From contig MU128992.1 of the NCBI GenBank assembly GCA_014904985.1, forward strand, positions 82,252 through 100,984: a stretch of DNA of 18,733 bases, in the 5' to 3' direction. The position numbers and the translations under genes were made by a program. The DNA comes from Hydnum rufescens UP504. Its lineage: Eukaryota > Basidiomycota > Agaricomycetes > Cantharellales > Hydnaceae. Under the pieces are notes generated by a model. The model saw only the letters and a list, made by a program, of their open reading frames with translations. It did not search any database and had not been told where the DNA came from. Positions 1 to 8,373 of the stretch are shown in pieces; position 1 is the stretch's first letter; each line of letters opens with the position of its first letter.

Positions 1-163
1 GTAATGAATGAGTGGGAAAGGTTGTGTAGACTAAACTAGTCTCGGCTCACCTCAGTCTCGTTATAGAGGACTGAGGAGAGCCGGCTCTATCCGAGAACTG
101 TATAATGGGCGAGTGGGATAAAAAAGAAATGTTTACATAATAGATATTGTCCGTATGTCTTGA
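1..163 (-). mobile_element. Probable 3' UTR/LTR flank of the copia remnant
   Basis: This stretch lies directly downstream of the copia Pol stop codon on the minus strand, where a 3' LTR is expected. It has no ORF. It carries the left arm (51-73) of a 23-bp perfect inverted repeat whose partner is at 448-470. I cannot place LTR borders because the other LTR is not in the window, so the LTR call is inference from position. Confidence 0.4.
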
Positions 164-470
164 TTACTGACATGCCCACTCAAGACTAGCGGATCCGTTA
201 AGGCCCATCATATCGGTGAAGGAGTGAAATTTGTCTGCAGCAAGAGGTTTTGTGAGAATATCCGCGGGTTGGTGCTCCGTCAGAATATATTCAAGTGCAA
301 TAATCCCATCTTCGAGCTTTTCACGGAACAAAATGGTGGCCAACTTCGAAATGTTTCGTTCGCCCCGAAAATTTCTCTTCTGCCAAGCAAATGCCGAAAT
401 TCCTTTCTCCCAGTCTATTATCTAGGTATTTTCATCCCAATATAAATCAGTCCTCTATAACGAGACTGAG
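51..470. repeat. 23-bp perfect inverted repeat flanking the copia tail (51-73 and 448-470)
   Basis: Positions 51-73 and 448-470 are exact reverse complements (core TCTCGTTATAGAGGACTG). They enclose the copia RNase H remnant. In addition, the 14-mer AGTCTATTATCTAG occurs at 412-425 and again at 469-482, starting just inside the right arm. The simplest reading is an LTR fragment in inverted orientation next to the element end, left by nested insertion or rearrangement. Confidence 0.8.
164..421 (-). mobile_element. Ty1/copia retrotransposon remnant: C-terminal end of the polyprotein RNase H domain
   Basis: Reading the minus strand from a stop at 422-424 to a TAA at 164-166 gives 85 residues that match the end of a copia Pol polyprotein. 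Visible motifs are LATILFREKLEDG, IIALEYILTEHQPADILTKP and LAADKFHSFTDMMGL, the segment that closes the RNase H region (the ADIxTKPL block is diagnostic of copia elements). RNase H would degrade the RNA strand during reverse transcription. Only this tail remains: protease, integrase and reverse transcriptase are absent, and an in-frame TAG lies just upstream. The sequence keeps normal CpG content, unlike the block that follows. The assignment rests on motif recognition only. Confidence 0.85.
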
Positions 471-773
471 TCTATTATCTAGTCTCTCGATAGTTTGTGT
501 GCAAGCACACTTTGCTCCATGGCTACTGCCAGTTGGAGCTGGATGTCCACTGCAGGAGCATGACCATGGCCCCAACCTGTCGATGGCTCAGCTCTGGATG
601 CCCCTTTGTCACCCAGCATGCATTGAACTTTCACCATGAAGCATGGCTGGCATGCCCATGCTCCCAGCTTGTCCTGCAGGACACAGGAGATCCAGTGCTG
701 AATACAGCAGATGCACATGGTGGACCTGGAGGATATTGTTACAAAGTAAGTGGAACTTCAACAGGACATGGAC

Positions 774-1082
774 TCATGGCTGGTTCACAGAGTCCTCACA
801 GACCCTTCTGGCAGTAGCCTCTGTGGCCACCTTAGCCTCCACAGTGGCCTTGGCCTCCACAGCTGCCTTATGACATGCCACCTCAGCCACCTTCCACTTT
901 GCCTCCTCCTTCTTCTGCTCCTCCTCTGCAAGCCTGGCCTCCTCCTCCTGTGCCTCCTTTAATGCCTGCACAGCCTCTTCACAGCAGAGATGAGCTTCTT
1001 CAAATGGAGAACAATTATTGCCTGACATGTTATGTGGCACAAAACCTCTGGATGTTTCTGCAGATTGATCCTTCCAGCCCAT
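774..1082 (-). CDS. Hypothetical Glu/Ala/Lys-rich coiled-coil ORF (transposon-associated?)
   Basis: The frame opens at the first ATG at 1080-1082 and encodes about 102 residues. Roughly residues 20-90 are very rich in Glu, Ala and Lys with heptad-like spacing (for example KEAQEEEARLAEEEQKKEEA), so a long coiled coil is likely. No enzyme motif is visible. It lies in CpG-poor transposon sequence, immediately next to a purine tract and LTR-like start on the other strand. The complement of a Pro-rich simple sequence could mimic a coiled coil by chance, so it may not be a gene. I do not recognise the family. Confidence 0.25.
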   Translation of the reverse strand: MGWKDQSAETSRGFVPHNMSGNNCSPFEEAHLCCEEAVQALKEAQEEEARLAEEEQKKEEAKWKVAEVACHKAAVEAKATVEAKVATEATARRVCEDSVNQP

Positions 1083-1112
1083 TTGGGACAACTGGGCTTA
1101 AGAGGGGGGTAA

Positions 1113-1464
1113 TGTCAGAGTTCATCCATTTCCCAGTTAATTCTGGTTTTGGTTCCAGTTTGGTCCCAGTTTGTTTCTGGTTTTGGTCCCAGTCTGTTTC
1201 TGATTTGTCCCCACCTCTGTTTCATTTCCCCTTCATTTCCTTTACTTCCGGTTCCCACACACTTACCCCTGGCCCTGTCCCTGTCCCTGTTCCCTCCACT
1301 TTCCTGTCCCCTGCCCACTCCCCTCTTGTGCCTGCCCCCCTGTAACCACCTCTTGTTAAGCAATCAATCCCCCATAGTATAGGAACTATGTATAAGTAGT
1401 TCAGGGTGACATCCAGAGACTCAGCTTTGGTCTCTTGGGATTTCCACTTCTACTCCAGACTACA
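1113..1464 (+). mobile_element. LTR-like element copy 1 with upstream polypurine tract
   Basis: A polypurine tract AAGAGGGGGGT (1100-1110) precedes TGTCAGAG at 1113, the arrangement of a gypsy-type 3' polypurine tract and LTR start. The region is clearly related to 7917-8241: shared blocks include TTTCATTTCC, TTGTTAAGCAATCA, CCCCCATAGTATAG, ATGTATAAGTAGT and ACTTCTACTCCAGACTACA. The block around ATGTATAAGTAGT (about 1389) could be the LTR promoter. The right border is set at the TACA ending at 1464 because LTRs end in CA, so it is approximate. Identity to copy 2 is roughly 75-80% by eye, so the copies are old. Confidence 0.6.
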
Positions 1465-2354
1465 GTTCCAAGTGTTTTCCAGCTCAGGAACCTTTGCCTA
1501 GGAGCAGACTATGCCCCCTCAGACTGGTGCAAGGTGGCAAGCAGCTAGGGACTACTCCTAGTGGAGGAATTCCTAAGCCACCTGGACCAGCAAGAAGGCT
1601 CCCTGGACCACCAATTCCTCCAGCAGGTCTCCCCCTCCCTCATCTGCAGCCCCTATGTGCAAGGATTCCCCTCCCATTGTCAATATCATCCAGGAATCCA
1701 CACAGCTGCAGGATCTTGGAGGACAGCCATCCCCTTCTCCTCACCCCCAGTCATTTGGGAGCCTCCATATTCTGCCTCATCATAATTCTCCTCAGAATAC
1801 CCTTAACAGAGGCTCCCCCATGACCCCAAACACAAGTGGATTGGATGAGTATTGCAGGCCTAGTGTCATGCTCTCCTCATCCCTTTCCAATATGGCCTTT
1901 CCCATTCCCCTTCCTGGAAATGGCCTCTAATTGCCCCAGGAGTGCATCCAGAATGTGCCCCTGCACCTCATGATCACCAGGAGGGCCTTTGCTGGGCAAT
2001 CTGGCAAGAATTACCAGCCTGGCAGGTGCATGACCCTGGGGGCCCTGAAATCCATTCCCCCCTTCTCCAGTTTATGCACTGATTCCCTGCATATTCCCTT
2101 GCCTCTATACTTGATTGAAAGCCCCCAATTGTGGCCTTCCAATAGCCTGACTTTCAAGATAATTGGCTGGATATTGTTGGAGGACTCATCATTTCACTGG
2201 ACTTCCCTGCACCCCCTCCTCTTCCCCTTGTACATTGGCACAAACTCCTCCCTTCACATTCATGTACATTCAATGGAAATATACAGTCTATCCTTTCCCA
2301 CAAGCCCAAGTACCTTGGCCAAACCCTTGAGGAGCTCGTATCCAGGCCCAGCAT
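1465..2354. mobile_element. Decayed retrotransposon interior, no recognisable domain
   Basis: This CpG-poor, C/T-rich stretch follows the LTR-like copy. A Pro/Ser-rich frame runs on the plus strand from about 1655 to 2356 with a single TAA at 1928-1930. It could be the remains of a Gag-like protein, but I see no zinc knuckle, protease or reverse-transcriptase motif. It is placed with mobile elements because of its composition and its position between an LTR-like copy and a minisatellite. Confidence 0.3.
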
Positions 2355-2775
2355 GATTCCAGAAGCAAATGTGGCAATTTCCGCATGTTCCATGAACATG
2401 CTTGTACAAGGTCTGGATCATGTGATTCCGGAAGCAAATGCAGCAATTTCTGCATGTTCCATGAACATGCTTGTACAGGTCTGGATCATGTGATTCCAGA
2501 AGCAAATGCGGCAATTTCCACATGTTCCATGAACATGCTTGTACAAGGTCTGGATCACATGATTCCGGAAGCAAATGCAGCAATTTCCACATGTTCTATG
2601 AACATGCTCATACAAGGTCTAGATCACATGATTCCAGAAGCAAATGTGGCAATTTCTGCATGTTCCATGAACATGCTTGCACAGTCTGGATTACATAATT
2701 CTGGAAGCAAATGCGGCAATTTCCACATGTTCCATGAACATGCTCACAGAGTCTGGATGACATAATTCTGGAATC
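2355..2775 (+). repeat. Minisatellite of six ~67-69 bp units, each with an internal palindrome
   Basis: Units start with GATTCC(A/G)GAAGCAAATG or a variant at 2355, 2424, 2492, 2561, 2630, 2697 and (partial) 2764, giving periods of 69, 68, 69, 69, 67 and 67. Each unit contains the dyad CATGTTC-CAT-GAACATG, two 7-bp arms around a 3-bp spacer; one unit has TCTATG in place of TCCATG. Units are about 85-95% identical, much closer to each other than the surrounding old repeats. The array keeps five CpG sites in ~420 bp whereas the surrounding 9 kb has only about ten. Unit lengths not divisible by three make a coding role unlikely. Confidence 0.93.
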
Positions 2776-2889
2776 AAGTTTGCACACCACTACTCAGGAG
2801 TCCTATCCTGGCAAACCTTTAAGCCCACTCCCACTCCTTCACTCAATTCTCCCTGAGTTTCCTACTCATTCCCATGTGAATATATCCCA

Positions 2890-3395
2890 CAGAAAGCTAT
2901 GCTTTCCACCTCTGCATTTGGCCTAATTCCAGCTCAAGGGGATAAATATTGAGAACTGGGCAGTGGTGTCTCCAAATGGGTCTCCTTTGGGCACTAGTCC
3001 TCCCATATCTCCTCCAATTCATGGTCAATTTGGGTGATCTCAGATATTGTGGATACGTGAAATTTTGGTCTTCCATCACCAATTTATTTTGGAGGTTTTG
3101 GTCCAGCCACTGTGGAATAAAGAGGCACTCTTCTCTTCACCAAAGCACATTGGAAGCCCCCTGCCAATTTTCCTGTATCTGCCTCAATTTCTAATGGATT
3201 TGGATGATTTAAATTCCCATGGAAGTGTCAGAGCAAAATCCCCCATAATTTGTCTTAATATTGGAATTTGGAGCTTCCATTGTGGAATAGTGGGACATTC
3301 CTCCCTCACTTTAGGCTCAACTGGACTCCCCCACCAGTTCCACCATGTCTTCCTCAATTCTGGCCCAATTTACATGGTTTTAATTCCCATGGCGA
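2890..3395 (+). repeat. Ancient ~170-bp direct tandem repeat, about three diverged units
   Basis: CCACTGTGGAAT at 3107 recurs as CCATTGTGGAAT at 3277, and AATTCCCATGG near 3212 recurs near 3382, both exactly 170 bp apart. The intervening sequence aligns at roughly 60-65% by eye. A third, weaker unit can be aligned at about 2990-3055 (ATCTCCTCCAATT against ATCTGCCTCAATT). A 229-codon plus-strand frame crosses these units but has no recognisable domain and no start context, so I treat the region as non-coding repeat. Confidence 0.6.
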
Positions 3396-4157
3396 ATGAC
3401 TGTCTTTTCCTGTCTTATTTATTTATTTTTTTCCACTTGGCCATCCCCAATTCTTGGACTGTCAAGCTAGTGCTTCAGTCCATGAATTTCAAAATCCCTC
3501 CTCTAGATCTCTTTTCCCAGGTCTACCCCTATTCAAAATCACTCCCAAATGGCCCCAATGGATGCCTCAAAACTCCTACTCTCCATTGTGCCCCTTCCAG
3601 TCATATTCCACCCACCAAACCCCAGAAACATGTCCCTATCCCAGCTTTATGGATAAATACTCTGGGAAAGATTTCTTTTGGTGTGGAAGGAAATCAACAC
3701 CAAAAAAAATGGGGGGCAGTAGGGGGTACTGAGTAGTATGAGGGGCCAAGGGAAAGGAAAGAATTGGCCTATGGGCCTCCAGGATGGGAATATGACTACA
3801 GGCCCAATGGCTGTAAGGTAGACTTAGGCAGGATGGGACATCCTGCAATAGGCAAGCTTCCTGGGAAGGAAGCTATCCCCTATGCATTGGCCTCTCCAAG
3901 ACATGTGCCTTGGCTCCCTAGGGGCATCTCTTGTGGCCATGGCCATGGCCACAGCACTAGCCCTTCCCAGAGCCATCTAAGCTGTGGCTGCCACCTCTGT
4001 ATCACTGTGGCCCTTGCAGCCTATCACTATGCCAGGCACAGCTGCTTCTAGGGCCACAGCCACCTCCACCAGATACAGTGGCAGGCCAGCTCCCTTGATG
4101 CCATAGCTTAGCCCCAGGCTATGGACTGCAGCCTAATCCTCCTTATGCAGTCTAGCC
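3396..4157. other. No gene; CpG-depleted transposon-like sequence
   Basis: I see no convincing coding region here. The stretch contains an A8G6 homopurine run (about 3702-3717) followed by G-rich sequence, then C/T-rich sequence with CCATGG motifs. Its composition matches the surrounding decayed repeats. Confidence 0.5.
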
Positions 4158-4370
4158 TGTATGGCATCTTGGCCCTCCTCCTTGGCCTTGCTCCTTGTGG
4201 CCCTGCCTTGCCATGGCCTGGCCTCTCACTATGGCCTTGCCTCCTGCTACAGTCTTGCCCTTGCCATGGCCCTGTCTCTTGCCATGGCCTTCCTCCCTGT
4301 GGCTTCACCCTTCCCTGTGGCCTTGCCCTTCCCCATGGCCTTGCCCCTCCCTGTGGCTTTACCCTGATGC
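4158..4370 (+). repeat. Degenerate short tandem repeat, CCTTGCC(A/C)TGGCC-like, period about 18 bp
   Basis: Variants of CCTTGCCATGGC, CCCTGTGGC and CCTTGCCCTTCC recur across about 210 bp with imperfect 18-bp spacing. Because 18 is divisible by three, all three plus-strand frames stay open here (Ala/Leu/Pro-rich), as does one minus frame. Those ORFs are by-products of the repeat and are not called as genes. Confidence 0.6.
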
Positions 4371-4462
4371 TCTTCCAGGGCCTGACCTCTGCTTACTCAG
4401 CCTTCCTCTACATATAGGCTGTAGGACTTTACAGCTAGTGGGCTAATGGCAATCCTTAGTCC

Positions 4463-4502
4463 CACCAAAGACTTTGCCCACCCACCCTCCCAGTCTTTGG
4501 TG
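4463..4502. repeat. 11-bp perfect hairpin, CACCAAAGACT with its complement
   Basis: CACCAAAGACT at 4463-4473 is the reverse complement of AGTCTTTGGTG at 4492-4502, with an 18-nt pyrimidine-rich loop. No nearby gene explains it. Confidence 0.55.
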
Positions 4503-4820
4503 TCCTACCCAATGCTATCCAATGCCATCAAGCCTGGGGGGGCAGCAGCCATGGTGCAGAAGGATCTTAGAGGCTTGAAGACATTTGGATAAGGCCACAA
4601 CACTTGGCCTTCCTCCTCCCCTTTTCTCTCCATCTTCCTCACCACTTTCTTTTGCCTCTTTTCATCTTCCCCCATTCAAAGGCTAAGATTCATTGTTTTA
4701 AAATTCAAGCCACTGCTGGATTATAAACTCTCATTGAATCCTGTCTTTTCTTTGCTTTTGTCTGACATCCCACATTCTTTCTGCTTTATCCACCTTCCTT
4801 ATGTCCAGGTGCTCAGTTGA

Positions 4821-4890
4821 GACTTTTGAGTCCAAACTGGGGGGCACTGTAATATAGTGTATTACATAATTAAGTTAGGACTCAAAAGTC
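4821..4890. repeat. Nested palindromes spanning a polypurine tract/LTR start
   Basis: GACTTTTGAGTCC (4821-4833) and GGACTCAAAAGTC (4878-4890) form a perfect 13-bp inverted repeat. Inside it, TGTAATA (4848-4854) and TATTACA (4860-4866) form a second stem with a 5-nt loop. The run CTGGGGGGCAC (4838-4848) is a good polypurine tract placed just before TGTAATA, the expected start of an LTR. The whole could extrude as a cruciform or fold in RNA. Confidence 0.75.
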
Positions 4891-5090
4891 ATGTATATAT
4901 GGCAGTTGCCGAGATTAATTAAGAAAACCTTTGCCCAGATCTTTGTCACCTAGTGAGAAAACCGTGAATCTCTGCCTCTCTGTCTCTGCTTCTATCTAGC
5001 TATCTGGTTGGCTTGCCTGGTAGCCATTAACTACCAGCCTTTCTCTAGCTTGGGACCTACACCCTTGGATACCAGCAGGGAAAGCAGTAA
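4848..5090 (+). mobile_element. Putative LTR start of a second retrotransposon family (right border uncertain)
   Basis: It begins TGTAATATAG right after a polypurine tract. A TATA-like TGTATATATGG at about 4892 could be the LTR promoter. It has little in common with the 1113/7917 LTR family, so it would be a different element. I could not find a partner LTR or a certain CA end, so the right limit is a guess. Confidence 0.35.
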
Positions 5091-5108
5091 GCAGGATAGT
5101 CCTTCCTC

Positions 5109-5732
5109 TTACTGACCCCACCTCCTCTCCTTAGGTAGTGACTGTGCCACTTGGCCAGTCACTACTTTACTACCTTTCATCATGACCTCCCTTCCCTCAC
5201 AACCTTTTCCCCTGGGCTCAGAGCAAAGCCAGTGCTTAGCTCTGTGTCCAGCTCCTCTGTCCAAAGCTAGTGCTGAGGGCAGTGTGATTGCCCTTTCTCT
5301 CCCTATTCTCCCATATCCTACTCCCTCCCCTGTTGACTCACTTTGTCCAAGTACAACAACAAGTGCCCTCCTGAATCTGGGAGGCACTTTGTTACACAGT
5401 GTATGCCTGGGTACTCCAAAGGTGTCCAAAGTGTTGAAGGACCGTAATGATGTGGATGGAGTATGGATTGGGATGGGTGGTGTGGATTCAGGGACTGGGG
5501 GCAGAGGAGGAGGAGGGGGAGTCTGGATTGGCAACTCCATGGACTCATGTGGGGAGCAAGGGAATGACAGGTACTGACAAGGGTGCCATTGCTGCCACTG
5601 GTTGACTACCCAGCCCATAGCCCACTGGTTGAGGCCTGATAGAATGAGGGCAATAATAATAAGAGAAATGCCAATAATGGCAAGGATGACAATAACCCCC
5701 TTAGTGAATGGAGGGAGAGAGGAGACAAGCAT
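5109..5732 (-). CDS. Small single-pass membrane protein ORF in transposon sequence (copy A)
   Basis: From the ATG at 5730-5732 the frame encodes about 207 residues. Residues ~12-34 are a strong hydrophobic membrane helix (GVIVILAIIGISL followed by IIIALILSGL), then a Trp-rich segment (GWVVNQWQQW), a Pro-rich stretch (QTPPPPPLPPVPES) and a charged tail. The upstream frame is also open without an ATG. The same protein, in opposite orientation, is encoded at 8450-8761, and nucleotide similarity between the copies runs over 5398-5827 and 8374-8796. Differences are largely conservative (N/D, V/I, E/Q, I/V). It may be an accessory or envelope-like product of the element; I do not recognise the family. 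The tail beyond about residue 110 is not shared with copy B. Confidence 0.45.
   Translation of the reverse strand: MLVSSLPPFTKGVIVILAIIGISLIIIALILSGLNQWAMGWVVNQWQQWHPCQYLSFPCSPHESMELPIQTPPPPPLPPVPESTPPIPIHTPSTSLRSFNTLDTFGVPRHTLCNKVPPRFRRALVVVLGQSESTGEGVGYGRIGRERAITLPSALALDRGAGHRAKHWLCSEPRGKGCEGREVMMKGSKVVTGQVAQSLPKERRWGQ
5135..5165. repeat. 10-bp perfect hairpin near the 3' end of the minus-strand membrane ORF
   Basis: GTAGTGACTG (5135-5144) and CAGTCACTAC (5156-5165) are reverse complements separated by 11 nt. The hairpin lies within the last part of the minus-strand ORF that ends at 5109. It has no T-run and eukaryotic terminators do not need one, so no function is claimed. Confidence 0.5.
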
Positions 5733-5827
5733 TTGAAGAAGTAGGCACCATATGATAGAGTCAATGAAGAATGATACTCTGACAGGTAAGTCCTTAAGCA
5801 GAAGCAAATGTCAATTTGATCCTGACA
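5398..5827 (-). repeat. Left arm of a ~430-bp dispersed inverted repeat (partner 8374-8796)
   Basis: Reading minus from TGTCAGGATCAAATTGACAT (ending at 5827) to GTACCCAGGCATACACT (5398-5414) gives a sequence about 80-85% identical by eye to plus-strand 8374-8796, including the membrane-protein ORF. The arms are separated by about 2.5 kb. They could be two copies of one element inserted in opposite directions. Confidence 0.85.
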
Positions 5828-7916
5828 TTCTCTCTCTCATGCTCTCCTTCCATGTCTCATCACTCACTTCCCCTGTGTCTTGTGCTTGCCATTTTCAGAT
5901 CTCTGGCATCATGCTCTAGTATATATCTGTACATATTACCTCAGATTGAAACAAATGCTTCACTGATTACTAGGTACAATTAGTGTGTACTGTGCATGTA
6001 TAGTAAGATTCAGTATCCACATTTTCCTTATCCCACATGGAACCAAACCCCAGTACTAACTGTCACTGAAAACAGTGGAAAGGGGACTGGATTTCATCCT
6101 CTGTATCTTCACACACCTTGATACTGACTACCACAACTTGTCAGAGTCCACCCACATAAGCAGGATGATTATGGATCAATCCAGCTACAGTCCACATCAT
6201 TAAGTTGAAGACAAAGGGGGGGCCATGGGATTAATCCAAATGTTCAGGTTCAAGTGGGGAGGACCTTTTTGAACAGGGGAGAATTGCTATGAGCCAACAA
6301 ACCCAAGCAATTAAGTGAAAATGTGTGTTCTTGTCAAATTACCACCTAAGGATCTCTTCTTGAGGCCTTAGTCAAAGTGTAGTTAGAATTTTCTTTTTGT
6401 AGTGAGAAATCACCCAGGGACCAGCAGCAATCCAAAGAGCTTCAAACTGGAGGGAGGGGGAAGACTACTTGATTTTGTGCTTGGTGCACCTAATATACAT
6501 TTCAGACCACAATTCAACTGATGGGAGAAAGGTCAGAGATAAGGGAAGCATAGAGAAAAATAAATGAAGTTAAAATATTCAAAACTGGTGGAGATATTCA
6601 TAAATCAAGTTATAAGGGGAGAATTGCACTTTACAAGCCATTCCTCCTTTGAAACTGGATATATTCCCTTAAGGAATGGTGGAATAGGTTTCCCTGAGCC
6701 TCATCTCCTTCAGACATAAGGGGGATGGAGCCAGATTGCTGTGTGTAATGGTGGAGCAAGGGGGGAGTCATGAGGAAGGGGTTGTCTTGTGAACAATGGA
6801 GTTCACATCCAATGATTTGTCCCTTGATACTGTTTGATGTGCATTTTGAGCAGCTTTTAGGGCATGATAGTCATGAGCAAATTGGATAATAATTGGCTTC
6901 AAAAATTCAAAAATACTCCTTCAGAGTGTAAAACATGGAAAGATAATGTTACAGGGACCACATTTTTGATCCTTTCATTGCTTATTTGGTACCATTAGAT
7001 AGGTATGACTCATATATTCCTGGGTGTGGCATTTTGAAATCATTCTGATCAGAACTGACAGAGAAATTCAATGAATACTCCTTGAGAGTGGCATAACTCC
7101 TTTTTGGATCATGTGATGTATCCATGAGTCCAGAACAAGGCCAGGCACAGCCCATGTCATTACCTCATCACATTTCTTTGCCCTTAAGGCAATAGGAGGA
7201 GTTGGTGGAAAGGGCAGAGTACATCAAACTTGGAGAAGGATGGCAAGTTGAATTGCCTTGTCCAAGAAAATTGGACTTGAAGGGAGGTATAAACAAACCT
7301 CTTTGTGTGAACTGTTGAAGTCTGAGAAATTGACAGTAAATTGACTTGTCATGGTAAGGGAATGTGGTAAAATTGAGGATTTCAATGAAGGGAATTCCAA
7401 TGAATTCTGTTAAGGATTGTTTGTGGTACAAAAGAGTGATTATGTAATCATGTTGAGCACAAGGGGTAACCCCTTAATATAATTGATGTGTGAGTTCATG
7501 GCATGAGGATTATGTAATGTCATGGAAGACAAGTATGTGAGAGAGAGTGGAGCAGAGTGACTGATTCCCAAGGAGACTTAACATGAGAGAATGAATGGAG
7601 TGAGAAGAGAGTCAATTAATAGACATATATTCTCAATCTTCTAAAAAGCAATAGTACAGGAGGTAGCTACTTATATACTAGAACTAGATGTATTGCTAAT
7701 GGTATTATTGAGCTGACTGGGAAGCACAAATATGGGATTGATAATGGTAAGTAATCCAGGTAGCAAGGAGGAGTGGTCATGTGATGAGGTTACAAGTATG
7801 ACTCATAACAAATTCATAAGCAAGGGAATAGGGGGAAAAATAATGAGTGGATTGATGACTAATAAACTCAATTGAATAGAAAATGGACCTTCAACAAGGT
7901 TTTTATGGTGTAGGGA
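5828..7916. other. Long CpG-free region without a supported gene
   Basis: No domain is recognisable in about 2.1 kb. On the minus strand one frame is open from 7431 to 7168 (about 87 codons) and continues to about 6960 interrupted only by TGATGA and one TAA, which could be the relic of a transposon protein. I see no catalytic motif to name it. CpG is essentially absent, as expected for old, heavily deaminated repeats. Confidence 0.4.
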
Positions 7917-8241
7917 TGTCTCCATCCAACACTGCTTCTTGGGTAACTCTGGTTCTGGTTCTAATTTATTTCTGCCTTTTCCCCAGTTTGTTCCCACATC
8001 CATTTCATTTCCTCTTCATTTCCTTTGCTTCCAGTTCCCACACACGTGTTCCTGTTCCCTGTCTGCCTTCCTGTTCCTGTTTCCTGCCCACTTCCCCTTC
8101 CTGTGCCTGCACCCCTGTAACCACTTCTTGTTAAGCAATCACTCCCCCATAGTATAGAAACCATGTATAAGTAGTCTGAGAGTGAGATCCTAGGACCCCA
8201 CCTTTGGTCTCTCAGGAGTTCTACTTCTACTCCAGACTACA
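7917..8241 (+). mobile_element. LTR-like element copy 2
   Basis: It starts TGTCTCCATCCA at 7917 and is collinear with 1113-1464 through the shared blocks TTTCATTTCC, CACACAC, CCCCTGTAACCAC, TTGTTAAGCAATCA and ATGTATAAGTAGT, and on to ACTTCTACTCCAGACTACA. A partial duplicate of its terminal block follows at about 8278-8312 (ACTTCTACTCTGGACTACAG). No polypurine tract precedes it, so it may be a solo LTR or a 5' LTR. The two copies are direct repeats about 6.8 kb apart, a plausible element length, but the interior shows no Pol domains. Confidence 0.55.
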
Positions 8242-8373
8242 GGTCAGCCCTACTGTACCCACTCCTCTAATATTAAACTCAGGATTTCCACTTCTACTCT
8301 GGACTACAGTTCTGGGTGTTCATTGGTGTGATCTACAAGTTAAGAGCTAGCTCCTCCCTTTCCCACCTAGACC

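Noticed and set aside
497..510. GTGTGC-AA-GCACAC hairpin at the edge of the CpG desert
   Set aside because: A 6-bp stem is expected by chance at this scale; no function can be argued.
875..1345. Plus-strand Pro-rich 156-codon ORF
   Set aside because: It is C/T-rich simple sequence crossing the putative polypurine tract and LTR start; no domain is visible.
2355..2775. CRISPR-like array
   Set aside because: Units are contiguous with no unique spacers, and the setting is a eukaryotic transposon block; it is a minisatellite.
3047..3736. Plus-strand 229-codon ORF
   Set aside because: It runs over the decayed 170-bp repeats and a homopurine run, starts without support and shows no recognisable domain.
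4121..4446. Ala/Leu/Pro-rich ORFs in all three plus frames
   Set aside because: They arise from an 18-bp degenerate tandem repeat.
7168..7431. Minus-strand 87-codon ORF as a gene
   Set aside because: It lacks recognisable motifs and sits in CpG-free debris with stops soon after; at most a transposon relic.
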